A stretch of 64,000 bases of DNA from assembly GCF_017355185.1 (NCBI RefSeq), contig NZ_JADILJ010000014.1, positions 1 through 64,000 on the forward strand. Direction: 5' to 3'. The position numbers and the translations under genes are program-made. Under the pieces are notes generated by a model. It had not been told where the DNA came from, made no database searches, and was given only the letters and a program-made list of their open reading frames with translations. Source of the stretch: Rathayibacter sp. SD072 (GTDB taxonomy: Bacteria > Actinomycetota > Actinomycetes > Actinomycetales > Microbacteriaceae). How positions within the stretch are numbered: position 1 is the stretch's first letter; every line of letters begins with the position of its first letter. Below are positions 31,454-39,505 of this stretch, piece by piece.

Positions 31454-32659
31454 GTGACGCAGAGTGCCCCGATCGATCGAGCCGCGGTGCGGGAGCGCAT
31501 CCGGCTCGCGGCCCTCGACGATCTCAGGATCGTCGGCACCGGGCCCGAGGAGCGGTTCGATCGCGTGACGCGGATGGCGAAGGAGCTGTTCGGAGTGCCG
31601 ATCGCCGAGATCAACTTCATCGATCAGGACCATCAGTTCACGAAGTCGCCGCAGCGTCCGGGCGGCTCGCGCCTCACTCCGCGGGCGGACTCGTTCTGCG
31701 ACGTGGTCGTCCAGCAGCCGGACATCGTCGTGGTCCAGGACGCGCTCGAGGACCCGGTCTTCGCCCGCCGCGGGTCGGTCACCGGCCCGCCGCACGTGCG
31801 CTTCTACGCCGGCCGCCCGCTGAGCGTCGCCGAGGGCGCCCGCGTGGGCACCATCTGCCTCGTCGACACGGAGCCGCGCGATCTCAGCGTCGAGGACCAG
31901 GACCTGCTGGACGAGCTCGGCCTGTGGGTCGAGCGCGAGCTGATCCACTTCCGCGCCGTCGACCGCGCCGCCTGGACGCAGCAGCAGATGCTGCCCGCTC
32001 CGCTCGAGCACGGCGACGGGTTCTCCTTCTCCGGATTCACGCGGCCGCACTCCGACGTCGCCGGCGACTACTTCGCCGTCTCGGCGACCGAGGGGCGCGT
32101 CGACGCGACCCTCGCGGACGTCATGGGGAAGGGCTACTCCGCCGCTCTCGTCGCAGCGGCCGTCCGGTCCGCCTTCCAGGCGCGACCCGGCTGGGAGCCG
32201 GAGGCGGCCGTGGCGGCGGTCAACGAGCAGCTGCTCGCCGATCTCTCGGCCACGGGCACCTTCGCCACTCTGTTCCACGCGAGCGTCGACACGGCGACCG
32301 GCGAGATCCGCTACGCCGACGCCGGTCACGGCCTCACCGCGGTCCTGCGCGCCGACGGCTCCGTCGAGCGGCTGACCTCCTCCGACTTCCCGATCGGCAT
32401 CGGCGAGGGCATCTGCTGGGAGGCCCGCACGACGACGCTGCTGCCCGGCGAGGTCCTCGTCTCGTGCTCCGACGGGGCACTCGACCTCTACGACGGCACG
32501 CTGTCGGCGCTGGACGACCTGGCGGACCTCGTCCGCCGCTGCGCCGACGACGGCGCCCTCTTCACCGAGCTCTCGGACCTCATCGCCGAGATCTCCCCCG
32601 ACGACGACGTCACGGTGCTGGTCGTCCGCCGCGACCAGGAGAACGGAGCAGGACGCTGA
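31454..32659 (+). CDS. GAF-PP2C (SpoIIE/RsbU-type) protein phosphatase
   Basis: Signalling phosphatase of 401 residues. A GAF domain covers about 20-165 ('IAEINFIDQDHQFTK', 'ARVGTICLVDTEPRDLS', 'DQDLLDELG'). The PP2C/SpoIIE domain covers about 185-400 with metal-binding Asp205 (AGDYF) and Asp222 (LADVMGKG), followed by 'YADAGHG', 'SCSDGALD' and 'DDDVTVLVV'. Such enzymes dephosphorylate anti-sigma-factor antagonists in stress responses. GTG start at 31454. The stop overlaps the BLUF gene start (TGATG), so light input is likely. No anti-sigma or STAS gene is in the window. Confidence 0.92.
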   Translation: MTQSAPIDRAAVRERIRLAALDDLRIVGTGPEERFDRVTRMAKELFGVPIAEINFIDQDHQFTKSPQRPGGSRLTPRADSFCDVVVQQPDIVVVQDALEDPVFARRGSVTGPPHVRFYAGRPLSVAEGARVGTICLVDTEPRDLSVEDQDLLDELGLWVERELIHFRAVDRAAWTQQQMLPAPLEHGDGFSFSGFTRPHSDVAGDYFAVSATEGRVDATLADVMGKGYSAALVAAAVRSAFQARPGWEPEAAVAAVNEQLLADLSATGTFATLFHASVDTATGEIRYADAGHGLTAVLRADGSVERLTSSDFPIGIGEGICWEARTTTLLPGEVLVSCSDGALDLYDGTLSALDDLADLVRRCADDGALFTELSDLIAEISPDDDVTVLVVRRDQENGAGR

Positions 32660-33075
32660 TGCTGTCCCTCACCTACGTGAGCACCGCGACCGCGGAGCTC
32701 GACGAGTCGGCCCTCGCCGCGCTGCTGCGGCAGAGCCGCGAGAACAACGAGCGCTGCGGGCTCACCGGCATGCTCCTCTTCAAGTCCGGCCGCTTCATGC
32801 AGGTCCTCGAGGGCGACGAGGAGCAGGTGCGCGAGCGGTACCGGGTCATCGAGGCCGACGAGCGGCACACCGATGTGCAGCGGCTCCTGAGCGAGACGAT
32901 CGAGGCCCGGCGGTTCCCGCAGTGGTCGATGGGCTTCCCGACGCCCGAGGACGCCGAACTGCGCGCCGCTCCCGGGTACGACGACTTCTTCGCGACGCCG
33001 CTGCGGCGCCGCACCCGGTGGGAGGAGCCGTCGCGCGCGCAGCTGCTCCTGGACTGGTTCCGCCACCGGGCGTGA
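32659..33075 (+). CDS. BLUF-domain blue-light photoreceptor
   Basis: Short flavin photoreceptor of 138 residues. All photochemical residues align with AppA numbering: Tyr6 (Y21), Asn30 (N45), Gln48 (Q63), Trp89 (W104) and Met91 (M106). 'CGLTGMLLFKSGRFMQVLEG' is the BLUF signature. A C-terminal extension of about 45 residues has no known effector. Light would shift the FAD hydrogen-bond network and alter a partner protein. One-base overlap with the upstream GAF-PP2C phosphatase strongly suggests that is the partner. Confidence 0.95.
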   Translation: MLSLTYVSTATAELDESALAALLRQSRENNERCGLTGMLLFKSGRFMQVLEGDEEQVRERYRVIEADERHTDVQRLLSETIEARRFPQWSMGFPTPEDAELRAAPGYDDFFATPLRRRTRWEEPSRAQLLLDWFRHRA

Positions 33076-33162
33076 CTCGCGGCGCTTCCGGGTGCCCCTG
33101 TTCCTCCCGTCGATCCGTCGTGAACGGCCGGCCGCAGCGGAGTCGCACCGCGATACGCGACG

Positions 33163-33286
33163 GATGAGCGCGGCCTCTCGACCGTTCGTGACCGATCGGC
33201 GCGGCCTCGCGACGGTTCGTGCCGGATCGGCGCGGCCGCACCGCCGTTCGTGGCGGATCGGCACGGATCGGCGCGGATCAGGACTC
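33163..33286. repeat. 31-bp tandem repeat (4 units)
   Basis: Units beginning GAT(C/G)(G/A)GCGCGG or similar start at 33163, 33194, 33225 and 33256, each exactly 31 bp apart, with a shared CCGTTCGTG or GGTTCGTG segment. A decayed copy may precede it from about 33132. The last unit runs into the 3' end of the DUF7882 gene. There are no unique spacers, so it is not a CRISPR array. Confidence 0.85.
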
Positions 33287-33589
33287 GATCGGCTCCGCGT
33301 TGCGCTCGTCGGCGAGGTTCAGCCCGCCCGCGCTGTTCGCCGCGAGGACCAGGTGCTCGATCCAGTCCCGGTTGATGCTCGGGGAGCGGCTGCTCGCGTA
33401 CTCGAAGTGGATCGGCACGCCGTTGTCCATCCACAGCGCGTGCCGGCCCTCGATCGACTCGAGCTCCGGTCGCCACGAGACGAAGAACGCCTCGCTGCGC
33501 CGCAGCTTGACGCCGATCACGACCTGCAGGTGGAAGAGGGCGCGGTCCTCGAGGGTGAACGACTCGGTGCCGTAGTGCAGGTGGCCCAT
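33278..33589 (-). CDS. DUF7882 family protein (Microbacteriaceae-specific)
   Basis: Protein of 103 residues. It has the conserved start 'MGHLHYGTESFTLEDRALFHL', the middle 'FFVSWRPE' and 'IHFEYASSRSPSINRDWIEHL', typical of a small family found in Microbacteriaceae and often mislabelled as DNA ligase in older annotations. The function is unknown. The ATG at 33589 has AGGAGAG upstream. The 3' end overlaps the 31-bp repeat array, so the C-terminal tail (ADERNAEPIES) may be partly repeat-derived. Confidence 0.85.
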   Translation of the reverse strand: MGHLHYGTESFTLEDRALFHLQVVIGVKLRRSEAFFVSWRPELESIEGRHALWMDNGVPIHFEYASSRSPSINRDWIEHLVLAANSAGGLNLADERNAEPIES

Positions 33590-33707
33590 GATCTCTCCTG
33601 TGCGGCCGTGATGCGGCGGCCTCGGCACACCCTAGGGGCGCGACGGCCTGCGCCGCACGCGCGCCGGAAACACGGCGAGAGAGCGCGACCACGCACGCCG
33701 GAGCGGC

Positions 33708-33914
33708 TCAGTCCGCGTCGTCGTCGGATCGGGACCCGGTGCTCCCCGCGCGCTTCGACCACTCCGTCCCCAGGGCGACGAACGTGAGGGCGATGACCGC
33801 GAACGGCAGCGCGGTCAGCCAGTTGTCCAGCGTGATGCCGAGGGCGACCGCGAGCCCGAGGAAGGCGACCGCGACGCCGAGGTAGGTCTGCTTCTCCCCG
33901 GTCGATGAGCTCAT
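33708..33914 (-). CDS. Small two-helix membrane protein
   Basis: Protein of 68 residues with two hydrophobic segments (about 11-26 and 31-47) and a charged tail ending SRSDDDAD. A TACCGT -10 ends exactly 6 nt before the ATG, and the GGAGG next to the ATG is too close to act as a Shine-Dalgarno. A leaderless mRNA is therefore likely. No family recognised. The 172 nt between its start and the next gene holds only two GGATCGGACC copies 37 bp apart. Confidence 0.65.
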   Translation of the reverse strand: MSSSTGEKQTYLGVAVAFLGLAVALGITLDNWLTALPFAVIALTFVALGTEWSKRAGSTGSRSDDDAD

Positions 33915-34086
33915 CCTCCGACGGTAGCCCGGGGTCGGGGGCGGCACCTCCGTCGGGCGGCGGATCCCGCGCAGAGTCCTCGGCCGAACGGCGGAGGGGT
34001 GCCGATCGAGCGCGGATCGGACCGCCGACCCGGCCCCGGACCGCGCCTCGGGATCGGACCCCCGACCAGCCTCGGTCAGCCCCGGA

Positions 34087-34653
34087 TCAGGACCAGGACC
34101 AGGAGGCGAGCACCGACTCGGCGAGGTCCTCGCGGTCGTCGTCCTCGACCGTGGGGCTGAAGGAGAAGGTCACGACGTAGGTCTGCTCGTTCTGCGTCAG
34201 GTAGTACTGCTCGATGCTGTAGGACGCACCCTGCGCGGTCAGGGCGGCGCTGAGGTGCGCCGACTCCGCCCCGGCGACCTGGACGCGGTCGCGGACCTCG
34301 ACGTCGGTCGCTCCGGCGCCCTCGAGCTCGTCGGCTCCGGCTCCCTCGACCTGCTCCGGAGTGACGGCGCCGGCCGGGCTGAGGACGACGTTGACGTTGT
34401 CCGAGAAGCCGTCGGTGTCGGTGAGGTCGGCGGCGAGTGTGTCGGCGCCGATCGTCGACGGATCGGTGTCGGGCACGTCCCAGCCCTCGGGCACCGAGTA
34501 GAGGTAGCCGTCGCCCGCGATCTCGACACCGGCGGCCGGGGCGGCGTCGAGCTCGTCGACGTCGGAGCCGGAGTCCGACCCTCCCGTCGAGGTGCAGCCG
34601 GTCAGGAGGAGGGCGAGGGCGACGGTCGCGCCGAGGCGCTGGGAGCGGGACAT
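34087..34653 (-). CDS. Secreted lipoprotein of unknown function
   Basis: Lipoprotein of 188 residues with lipobox Cys20 (LLTGC), an acidic Ser/Asp linker and a globular domain containing 'YSVPEGWDVP' and 'YYLTQNEQTYVVTFSFSP'. This is the pattern of LpqN/DUF-type cell-surface lipoproteins with a 'vPegW' strand. TACGGT-N6-ATG predicts a leaderless transcript. Role unknown. Confidence 0.8.
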   Translation of the reverse strand: MSRSQRLGATVALALLLTGCTSTGGSDSGSDVDELDAAPAAGVEIAGDGYLYSVPEGWDVPDTDPSTIGADTLAADLTDTDGFSDNVNVVLSPAGAVTPEQVEGAGADELEGAGATDVEVRDRVQVAGAESAHLSAALTAQGASYSIEQYYLTQNEQTYVVTFSFSPTVEDDDREDLAESVLASWSWS

Positions 34654-34774
34654 TCCTCCACCGTAGGGCGGCGGATGCGGGCCGCGAGGCCGGACCGGTC
34701 CTGCCTGCGAGACCCCGTGCGGGGGGTGAGCCGCACTCGCGCGACCACCGGTCGGACCCGCCGCCGGCTCGGGC

Positions 34775-35062
34775 TCAGTTCAGCCGCTCCGACAGGTGGA
34801 CGACCACCTCGTCGCCCAGCTCCTTGCCGAGCTTCTTCCGCAGGCCCGCGCTGATCGACAGCATGTGGCCCCCGGATCCGGTGGGCAGCAGTCCCGCGGT
34901 GAGCGGCAGGGCGTCGACCGTGGCCACGACGCGCACGGCCTTGCCCGTGCCGAGCAGGGCGACCGAGTCGGGGATCTCGACGCACGACCACAGGTCGCCC
35001 TTCACCGTCACTCCGATCGGGGCCGTGAAGGTGAGGTCGAGGGGGCCGGGGCCGGTGCTCAC
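34775..35062 (-). CDS. DUF1905 domain protein
   Basis: Small protein of 95 residues. 'DLTFTAPIGVTVKGDLWSCVEIPDSVALLGTGKAVRVVATVD' (seen in part) and 'GGHMLSISAGLRKKLGKELGDEVVVHL' match the DUF1905 beta-barrel, which resembles AbrB-like folds. The function is unknown; members often stand alone or are fused to a YdeI-type domain. GTG start at 35062 with AGGAG 5 nt upstream. Confidence 0.85.
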   Translation of the reverse strand: MSTGPGPLDLTFTAPIGVTVKGDLWSCVEIPDSVALLGTGKAVRVVATVDALPLTAGLLPTGSGGHMLSISAGLRKKLGKELGDEVVVHLSERLN

Positions 35063-35125
35063 GGGACTCCTGCTTCGTCGGGGCGGATTCTGATCGGGAG
35101 CCTACCGAGCGGCTCCCGATCGCGC

Positions 35126-36049
35126 TCAGCCTCGAGCCCGTGTCGCCGCCGCCACCGGGAAGGTCACGCCGGTGAGCTCCTCCGAGACCGTCCACAGGCG
35201 CTGCTGCACAGCCAGGTCGTGGGAGTCGGGGCTGGAGGAGACGGGGACGGGGAAGCCGCGGACCTCGCCGCGGCCGCCCGGTCCGAAGTACTGGCCGCCG
35301 AGGACGCCCGGGTCGGTGGCGGCGCGCAGCGTCGGCAGGGCGCCCCGCGCCGCGGGCTGGGTGAGCACCGGAGCGAGCGCGCTGATCGGGAGGCGCAGCG
35401 CGGCAGGCGTGTGCCGGGCGAGCTCGGTGTTCGACACTCCGGGGTGCGCTGCCGCCGCGATCGTGCCGCCGAGCGGGGCGAGCCGACGCTGCAGCTCGTA
35501 GGTGAACATCAGGTTGGCGAGCTTGGCCTGGCCGTACGCGGCGACGCCGCTGTACGAGCGCTCCCACTGCAGGTCGTCGAAGTGGATCGCGGCGCGGATG
35601 CGGTGTCCCACGCTGCTGACGGTGACGACGCGGGAGCCGTGGACGGGCAGCAGGTTCTCGAGCAGGAGCCCGGTGAGCGCGAAGTGACCGAGGTGATTGG
35701 TGCCGAACTGCAGCTCGAAGCCGTCGCTCGTCGTCCGCTTCGGCGTGTACATGACTCCGGCGTTGTTGAGGAGGAGGTCGATGCGCGGGTGAGCCGCGCG
35801 CAGGTCGTCCGCCGCCGCCCGGATCGAGGCGAGGGACGTCAGGTCGAGCGCCTGCACCCGCACGTCTCCGGTGATGCGGGAGGCCGCCGCCGCGCCCTTC
35901 TCGACGTCGCGGACGGCCAGGATCACCGTCGCTCCGCGCTCGGCGAGCATCCGGGCGGTCTCGAAGCCCAGTCCGGTGTTGGCGCCGGTGACGACCGCCA
36001 CCCGCCCGCTCTGGTCGGGGATCTGCTGCTCGGTCCAGTCGTGACTCAT
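35126..36049 (-). CDS. Short-chain dehydrogenase/reductase (protochlorophyllide-reductase-like SDR)
   Basis: NAD(P)-dependent oxidoreductase of 307 residues. Cofactor motif 'TGANTGLGFETA', 'NNAGVM', catalytic Ser in 'VTVSSVGH' and 'YGQAKLAN' with Tyr and Lys at YxxxK. The long form resembles WWOX/retinol-dehydrogenase-type SDRs. GGAGGAG lies upstream of the ATG at 36049. It is divergent from a TetR regulator that probably controls it through the inverted repeats at 36069-36128. Substrate unknown. Confidence 0.9.
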   Translation of the reverse strand: MSHDWTEQQIPDQSGRVAVVTGANTGLGFETARMLAERGATVILAVRDVEKGAAAASRITGDVRVQALDLTSLASIRAAADDLRAAHPRIDLLLNNAGVMYTPKRTTSDGFELQFGTNHLGHFALTGLLLENLLPVHGSRVVTVSSVGHRIRAAIHFDDLQWERSYSGVAAYGQAKLANLMFTYELQRRLAPLGGTIAAAAHPGVSNTELARHTPAALRLPISALAPVLTQPAARGALPTLRAATDPGVLGGQYFGPGGRGEVRGFPVPVSSSPDSHDLAVQQRLWTVSEELTGVTFPVAAATRARG

Positions 36050-36068
36050 GTCGCTCCTCCAGTACTGC

Positions 36069-36128
36069 CGGTCTCTTGTTCTTCCGACCGTAAGAGACCG
36101 CCGGTCCGCTGTCAAGGGACCGGTGGTC
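36069..36128. promoter_or_regulatory. Inverted repeats between the SDR gene and its TetR regulator
   Basis: CGGTCTCTT (36069-36077) and AAGAGACCG (36092-36100) form perfect 9-bp arms. Two further palindromes, GACCGCCGGTC (36096-36106) and GACCGGTGGTC (36118-36128), share GACC-N3-GGTC. These are likely TetR sites covering both promoters; the TAGACT -10 of the TetR gene follows at 36135. Confidence 0.6.
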
Positions 36129-36146
36129 TGCAATTAGACTCGCGGG

Positions 36147-36812
36147 GTGACTTTCCAGCGTGCGCGGAGCGAGGAGCAGCGGCGGATCCGCCGCGAGGCG
36201 ATCCTCGAGACCGCGGCCGCGATGCTCGACGAGATGCCCGTGGCCGCGGTGAGCCTCAACGAGCTCAGCCGCCGGGTGGGCCTCGCGAAGTCGAACGTGC
36301 TCCGCTACTTCGAGTCGCGCGAGGCCGTGCTGCTCGAACTGCTCGACGGCTTCCTCGGGCAGTGGCTCGTCGCGCTCGAGCAGGAGCTGGCCACGGGCAT
36401 CGCCGCCGACGACGCACCCGAGTCCCGCGCTCGCGCCCTGGCCGCGATCCTCAGCGGCTCGCTCGCCGACCGGGTGGTGCTCTGCGACCTCTTCGGCGCG
36501 CAGGGCGGTGTGCTCGAGCACAACGTGTCGATCGAGGCGGTGAAGCGGCACAAGCGCTCCTCCCGGGAGAGGCTCGCGACCCTGACCGGGCTCGTCCTCC
36601 GCCACGTGCCCGAGCTCGGCGACGGCGCGGAGGCGTTCTGCCTGCTGGCCCTGGTCACGGCCGGCGCCCTGTCGTCCTACGTCCCACCGGCGCCGGTCCT
36701 GGTCGCCGCGTACGCCGACGAGCCCGAGCTCGGCGTGCTGCACCTCGATCTGCGCACCGCGCTCGAGACGGCGTTCACCGCCTCCCTGGTCGGGGTGCTT
36801 CCGCGCGCGTGA
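36147..36812 (+). CDS. TetR-family transcriptional regulator
   Basis: Repressor of 221 residues with an N-terminal helix-turn-helix ('VSLNELSRRVGLAKSNVLRYFESREAVLLEL', seen in part) and a C-terminal ligand domain of the TetR_C_17-like type ('VLCDLFGAQGGVLEHNVSIEAV'). TAGACT-N6-GTG predicts a leaderless mRNA. It is divergent from the SDR at 35126, its probable target. Confidence 0.9.
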   Translation: MTFQRARSEEQRRIRREAILETAAAMLDEMPVAAVSLNELSRRVGLAKSNVLRYFESREAVLLELLDGFLGQWLVALEQELATGIAADDAPESRARALAAILSGSLADRVVLCDLFGAQGGVLEHNVSIEAVKRHKRSSRERLATLTGLVLRHVPELGDGAEAFCLLALVTAGALSSYVPPAPVLVAAYADEPELGVLHLDLRTALETAFTASLVGVLPRA

Positions 36813-36909
36813 GCGCCGGGTCCGATCTCCCGGAGGGCGGGGCGTCCGGGTCTTGCCCCTCCGGGCGGGTCGGACGAGGATCGAGCACGCCACGAGGAAG
36901 GGGTGCGCC

Positions 36910-37128
36910 GTGTCGGAGTCGGTACCGCACGAGGCGCTGCACAAGGACGGCAGCATCCGGGGCCGCGGCTGGATGCTCGACGACGAGCTGCACGGGCACT
37001 GGGAGTGGTTCCGCCTCGACGGCACGCTGATGCGCAGCGGCGCCTTCGACCGGGGCCGGCAGGTCGGCGTCTGGACGACGTACGACCGCTCCGGGGCCCC
37101 GCACAAGGAGACGCGCTTCGGCGAGTGA
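36910..37128 (+). CDS. Small MORN-repeat-like (YwqK-type) protein
   Basis: Protein of 72 residues built of short strands, 'HGHWEWFRLDGTLMRSGAFDRGRQVGVWTTYDRSGAPHKETRF' (seen in part). It has the G-x-W-x2-Y/F-x2-dG periodicity of MORN/YwqK proteins. Some relatives are annotated as antitoxins, but no toxin gene is adjacent. GTG start with GAGGAAGG upstream. Cytoplasmic; function unknown. Confidence 0.75.
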   Translation: MSESVPHEALHKDGSIRGRGWMLDDELHGHWEWFRLDGTLMRSGAFDRGRQVGVWTTYDRSGAPHKETRFGE

Positions 37129-37162
37129 GGGCCCTCGTGGCCCGGTGCGCGAGGATCGGGGG

Positions 37163-37924
37163 ATGGTTGCGCAGCGAGGACTCCCCGACGGACGTGCCGA
37201 CGGAGTGTGGTGCCGATTGGGGGAGCCGCGCACGACGGCGCGGATCGCGCTCGCTGGAGCCGACTGGCTCTGCCTCGATGGGCACCACGGCGCGTTCGAC
37301 GACGCGGCCGTCGTCGCGACGATGCAGGCGCTCGCCGCGCTTCCCGACCGCCCGCCGGTCGCCGTCCGCGTCGCGGGGCTCTCGGACACCCTGATCGGCC
37401 GGGCGCTCGACTCCGGCGCCGACGTCGTGATCGTGCCGATGGTCGAGACGGCGGACGACGCCCGCGCGGCCGCCGCCGCCGCGCACTACCCGCCGGCCGG
37501 GCGCCGCAGCTGGGGGCCGATGGCCGAGCTCTGGGGCGGGGAGGTCCCCTCGACGGCCGACGCGCGAGCGGAGCTGTGGGTCATGATCGAGACCCGCGCG
37601 GGCCTGGGGGAGGTCGAGCGGATCCTCGCGGTGCCGGGGGTCGCGGGCGTCTTCGTGGGGCCGTTCGACCTCGCGATCGGGCTCGGAGTGGAGCTCGACG
37701 GCCTCCTCGCCGCCGACGCCCCCGGGGATCCGCTGCCGACGATCGTCGCCGCCGCCCGCCGCGCGGGGAGGAGCACCGGTGCGTTCGCGGGGGATCCGGT
37801 GCGTGCGGAGCGGCTCCGCTCGCTCGGATTCGACCGGGTCGCGGTCGCCACGGACCTCTCACTCATCGCCCGGGGCGCCGCCGCGGTGCTCGGAACCGGG
37901 GCCTCGGACCCCTCCGCCTACTGA
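37163..37924 (+). CDS. HpcH/HpaI aldolase family protein
   Basis: TIM-barrel enzyme of 253 residues. It shows 'WLCLDGHHGAFDD' (in place of the usual D-x-EHg), 'VVIVPMVETADDARAAAAAAHYPPAGRRSWGP' (seen in part; the conserved P-x-VetaedA...ypP-G-RG region), 'MIETRAGLGEVERIL' with the metal-binding Glu, and 'GVFVGPFDLAIGLG' with the metal-binding Asp. Members cleave 2-keto-3-deoxy sugar acids to pyruvate plus an aldehyde. GGGGG precedes the ATG; an alternative GTG lies at 37145. The stop overlaps the convergent CPBP gene. Confidence 0.87.
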   Translation: MVAQRGLPDGRADGVWCRLGEPRTTARIALAGADWLCLDGHHGAFDDAAVVATMQALAALPDRPPVAVRVAGLSDTLIGRALDSGADVVIVPMVETADDARAAAAAAHYPPAGRRSWGPMAELWGGEVPSTADARAELWVMIETRAGLGEVERILAVPGVAGVFVGPFDLAIGLGVELDGLLAADAPGDPLPTIVAAARRAGRSTGAFAGDPVRAERLRSLGFDRVAVATDLSLIARGAAAVLGTGASDPSAY

Positions 37925-38880
37925 GGCCACCGCTGGAGCGACCACCGCAGACCGGTGAAGGCCGCGCCCGCCACCACGACGTGGACCAGCACGAGGGCGA
38001 TCGCGTCGGGCTCGACGAACTCGACCGTCCACCCCGACGGTGCCCACGGCATGCCGCCGAGCAGGGTGCGCGTGACGGTGAGCTGCGTCGCGTGGAACGC
38101 GATCGCGACGAGCAGCGGCCCCTCGACCGGCAGCCGCCGGGCCGCGACGAGCGCCAGCCCGAACAGCACCAGCTGCAGCACGTAGGCGATCGGATCGCTC
38201 CCCGACGGGATCGGTGACGGCGCAGCGGCCGTCCCTCCCACCAGTGTCGTCACGGCCCACTCCACCGGGCCGATCACGAGCACGAGCAGCGGGAAGAGGG
38301 CGGTCGTGGCCGCGGTCGCCACGACGAGCCCCCACCCGTCGCGGAGGTCCGTCCACATCGAGCCGCGCAGCGCGAGCTCTTCGGGCAGGGCCTCGTACAG
38401 CGTGATCACCAGGCCGTTCAGCAGCAGGAATCCGGCGAAGGCGAGCGGATCGACGGCCTCGACGCGGATCCAGCCGGCCACTGCCGCGGGCAGCCAGACC
38501 GCGAGACCCGATGCGACGCCCACTGCGGCACCGAGCGCGAGCGGGCGGAGCGCGTGCCGGGACAGCCCGAGTCCCATGAGGCTCCGACGGTCGCTCCGAC
38601 GGTCGCTCCGGCGCCGCAGCAGCACGATCGCGGGCACCACGAGGGCCGACGTCAGCACCGCCTGGATCGACACCACGGCGAGGCGCGGGAGGCCGAGGGC
38701 CTGGTGGAGCGCGGTGGCGGTGCCGATCGCGGCGCCGAGTCCGGCTCCGAGAATCAGCCAGGCGAGGAGCGCCCGGAGGAGCGACCGCGTCCGCGACGTG
38801 GATCGGCGGTGGGGGGCGGTGCGGATGGTGTCCGTGCGGGCCGTGCTCGTCCGGCCGGTGCTCGCGCGGGCGGTTCTCAT
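37918..38880 (-). CDS. CPBP family intramembrane metalloprotease
   Basis: Membrane protein of 320 residues with about seven hydrophobic segments after a basic, Thr/Arg-rich N-terminal tail. The Abi/CPBP motifs are 'YEALPEELALRGSMW' (EExxxR) and later 'AIAFHATQLTV' with the second histidine; an intervening FxxxH is less clear. Such proteins process prenylated substrates or protect against small peptides. The ATG overlaps the upstream gene stop (ATGA). Function in this organism is unknown. Confidence 0.83.
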   Translation of the reverse strand: MRTARASTGRTSTARTDTIRTAPHRRSTSRTRSLLRALLAWLILGAGLGAAIGTATALHQALGLPRLAVVSIQAVLTSALVVPAIVLLRRRSDRRSDRRSLMGLGLSRHALRPLALGAAVGVASGLAVWLPAAVAGWIRVEAVDPLAFAGFLLLNGLVITLYEALPEELALRGSMWTDLRDGWGLVVATAATTALFPLLVLVIGPVEWAVTTLVGGTAAAPSPIPSGSDPIAYVLQLVLFGLALVAARRLPVEGPLLVAIAFHATQLTVTRTLLGGMPWAPSGWTVEFVEPDAIALVLVHVVVAGAAFTGLRWSLQRWPQ

Positions 38881-39434
38881 GCGGCGGCCCGCTCGTGACG
38901 GGTCCCGCTGGGCGCCCGTCTCGGCCAGACCGTGTAGCCGACCGCCGTGATCAGCTCGATCGCCACCACGAGCAGCAGGATCGGGAACACGCCGTCGAGC
39001 GCCTCCGTCCGAGCCGGGTCGTCCGCGATCCAGCGCAGGAGCAGCACGGCGCCGGCGGCGATCGCGGCGGCGAGCGTGGTGCGGAGGAGGTCCTTCCAGC
39101 ACGACACGGCGTACTCGGCGCCGACGAGCTTCCGGGGTGCGGGGCCTCCGGCGAAGCGATGGGCGAAGCGGACGTCGGCGGCGCGGACGAGCGCGTGGCC
39201 GTAGGCGATCGAGAAGCCGAGGTAGAGGGCCGCGAGCGAGTGCGCGAAGGAGGCCGTCGCTCCGCTCCGCAGGTCGATCGCCGTCGCGGTCAGCAGCACC
39301 AGGTCGACGACCGGTGTCAGGGCGAGCAGTGCGGCGCCGGTGCGGCGCCACCGCAGGACGTAGCGCGCGAGGAGCCCGAGAGCGATGACCACCCAGAAGC
39401 CGATCTCGCAGGCGATGACGACGGCCAGGATCAT
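38877..39434 (-). CDS. Multi-pass membrane protein of unknown function, likely TetR-controlled
   Basis: Protein of 185 residues with about five hydrophobic segments. 'TPVVDLVLLTATAIDLRSGATASFAHSLAALYLGFSIAYGHALV' (seen in part) is typical of a conserved actinobacterial family I know only as hypothetical. It is followed in the same operon by the CPBP protease (ATGA overlap) and is divergent from the TetR gene at 39506. The palindromes at 39452-39495 lie in front of it. Confidence 0.8.
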   Translation of the reverse strand: MILAVVIACEIGFWVVIALGLLARYVLRWRRTGAALLALTPVVDLVLLTATAIDLRSGATASFAHSLAALYLGFSIAYGHALVRAADVRFAHRFAGGPAPRKLVGAEYAVSCWKDLLRTTLAAAIAAGAVLLLRWIADDPARTEALDGVFPILLLVVAIELITAVGYTVWPRRAPSGTRHERAAA

Positions 39435-39451
39435 GATTCCCCCTCTTCGAA

Positions 39452-39495
39452 TAGCACAGGTGTGCTACTCCGGAGAAGCTAGCACACCCGTGCTA
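39452..39495. promoter_or_regulatory. Two TetR operators (TAGCAC-N4-GTGCTA)
   Basis: TAGCACAGGTGTGCTA (39452-39467) is a 16-bp palindrome mismatched only at the central GG. TAGCACACCCGTGCTA (39480-39495) is a near-identical second copy, 28 bp away. The second overlaps the TAATCT -10 of the TetR gene, and the first sits at the promoter of the divergent membrane-protein operon. This is textbook autorepression geometry. Confidence 0.85.
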
Positions 39496-39505
39496 ATCTC
39501 GGGTC

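Noticed and set aside
33163-33286. Possible CRISPR array
   Set aside because: Units are contiguous with 31-bp period and no unique spacers, and no cas gene is present.
33950-34086. Further tandem repeat before the lipoprotein gene
   Set aside because: GGATCGGACC recurs twice, 37 bp apart, but the rest of the units do not align, so it is weaker than the other arrays.
34602-37106. 834-codon minus-strand frame
   Set aside because: It crosses the SDR and TetR genes in another frame, with arginine-rich shadow composition and no domain. Real genes with motifs and starts explain the region.
36910-37128. Toxin-antitoxin pair around the YwqK-like protein
   Set aside because: Some relatives are annotated as antitoxins, but neither neighbour (TetR regulator or aldolase-family enzyme) looks like a toxin.
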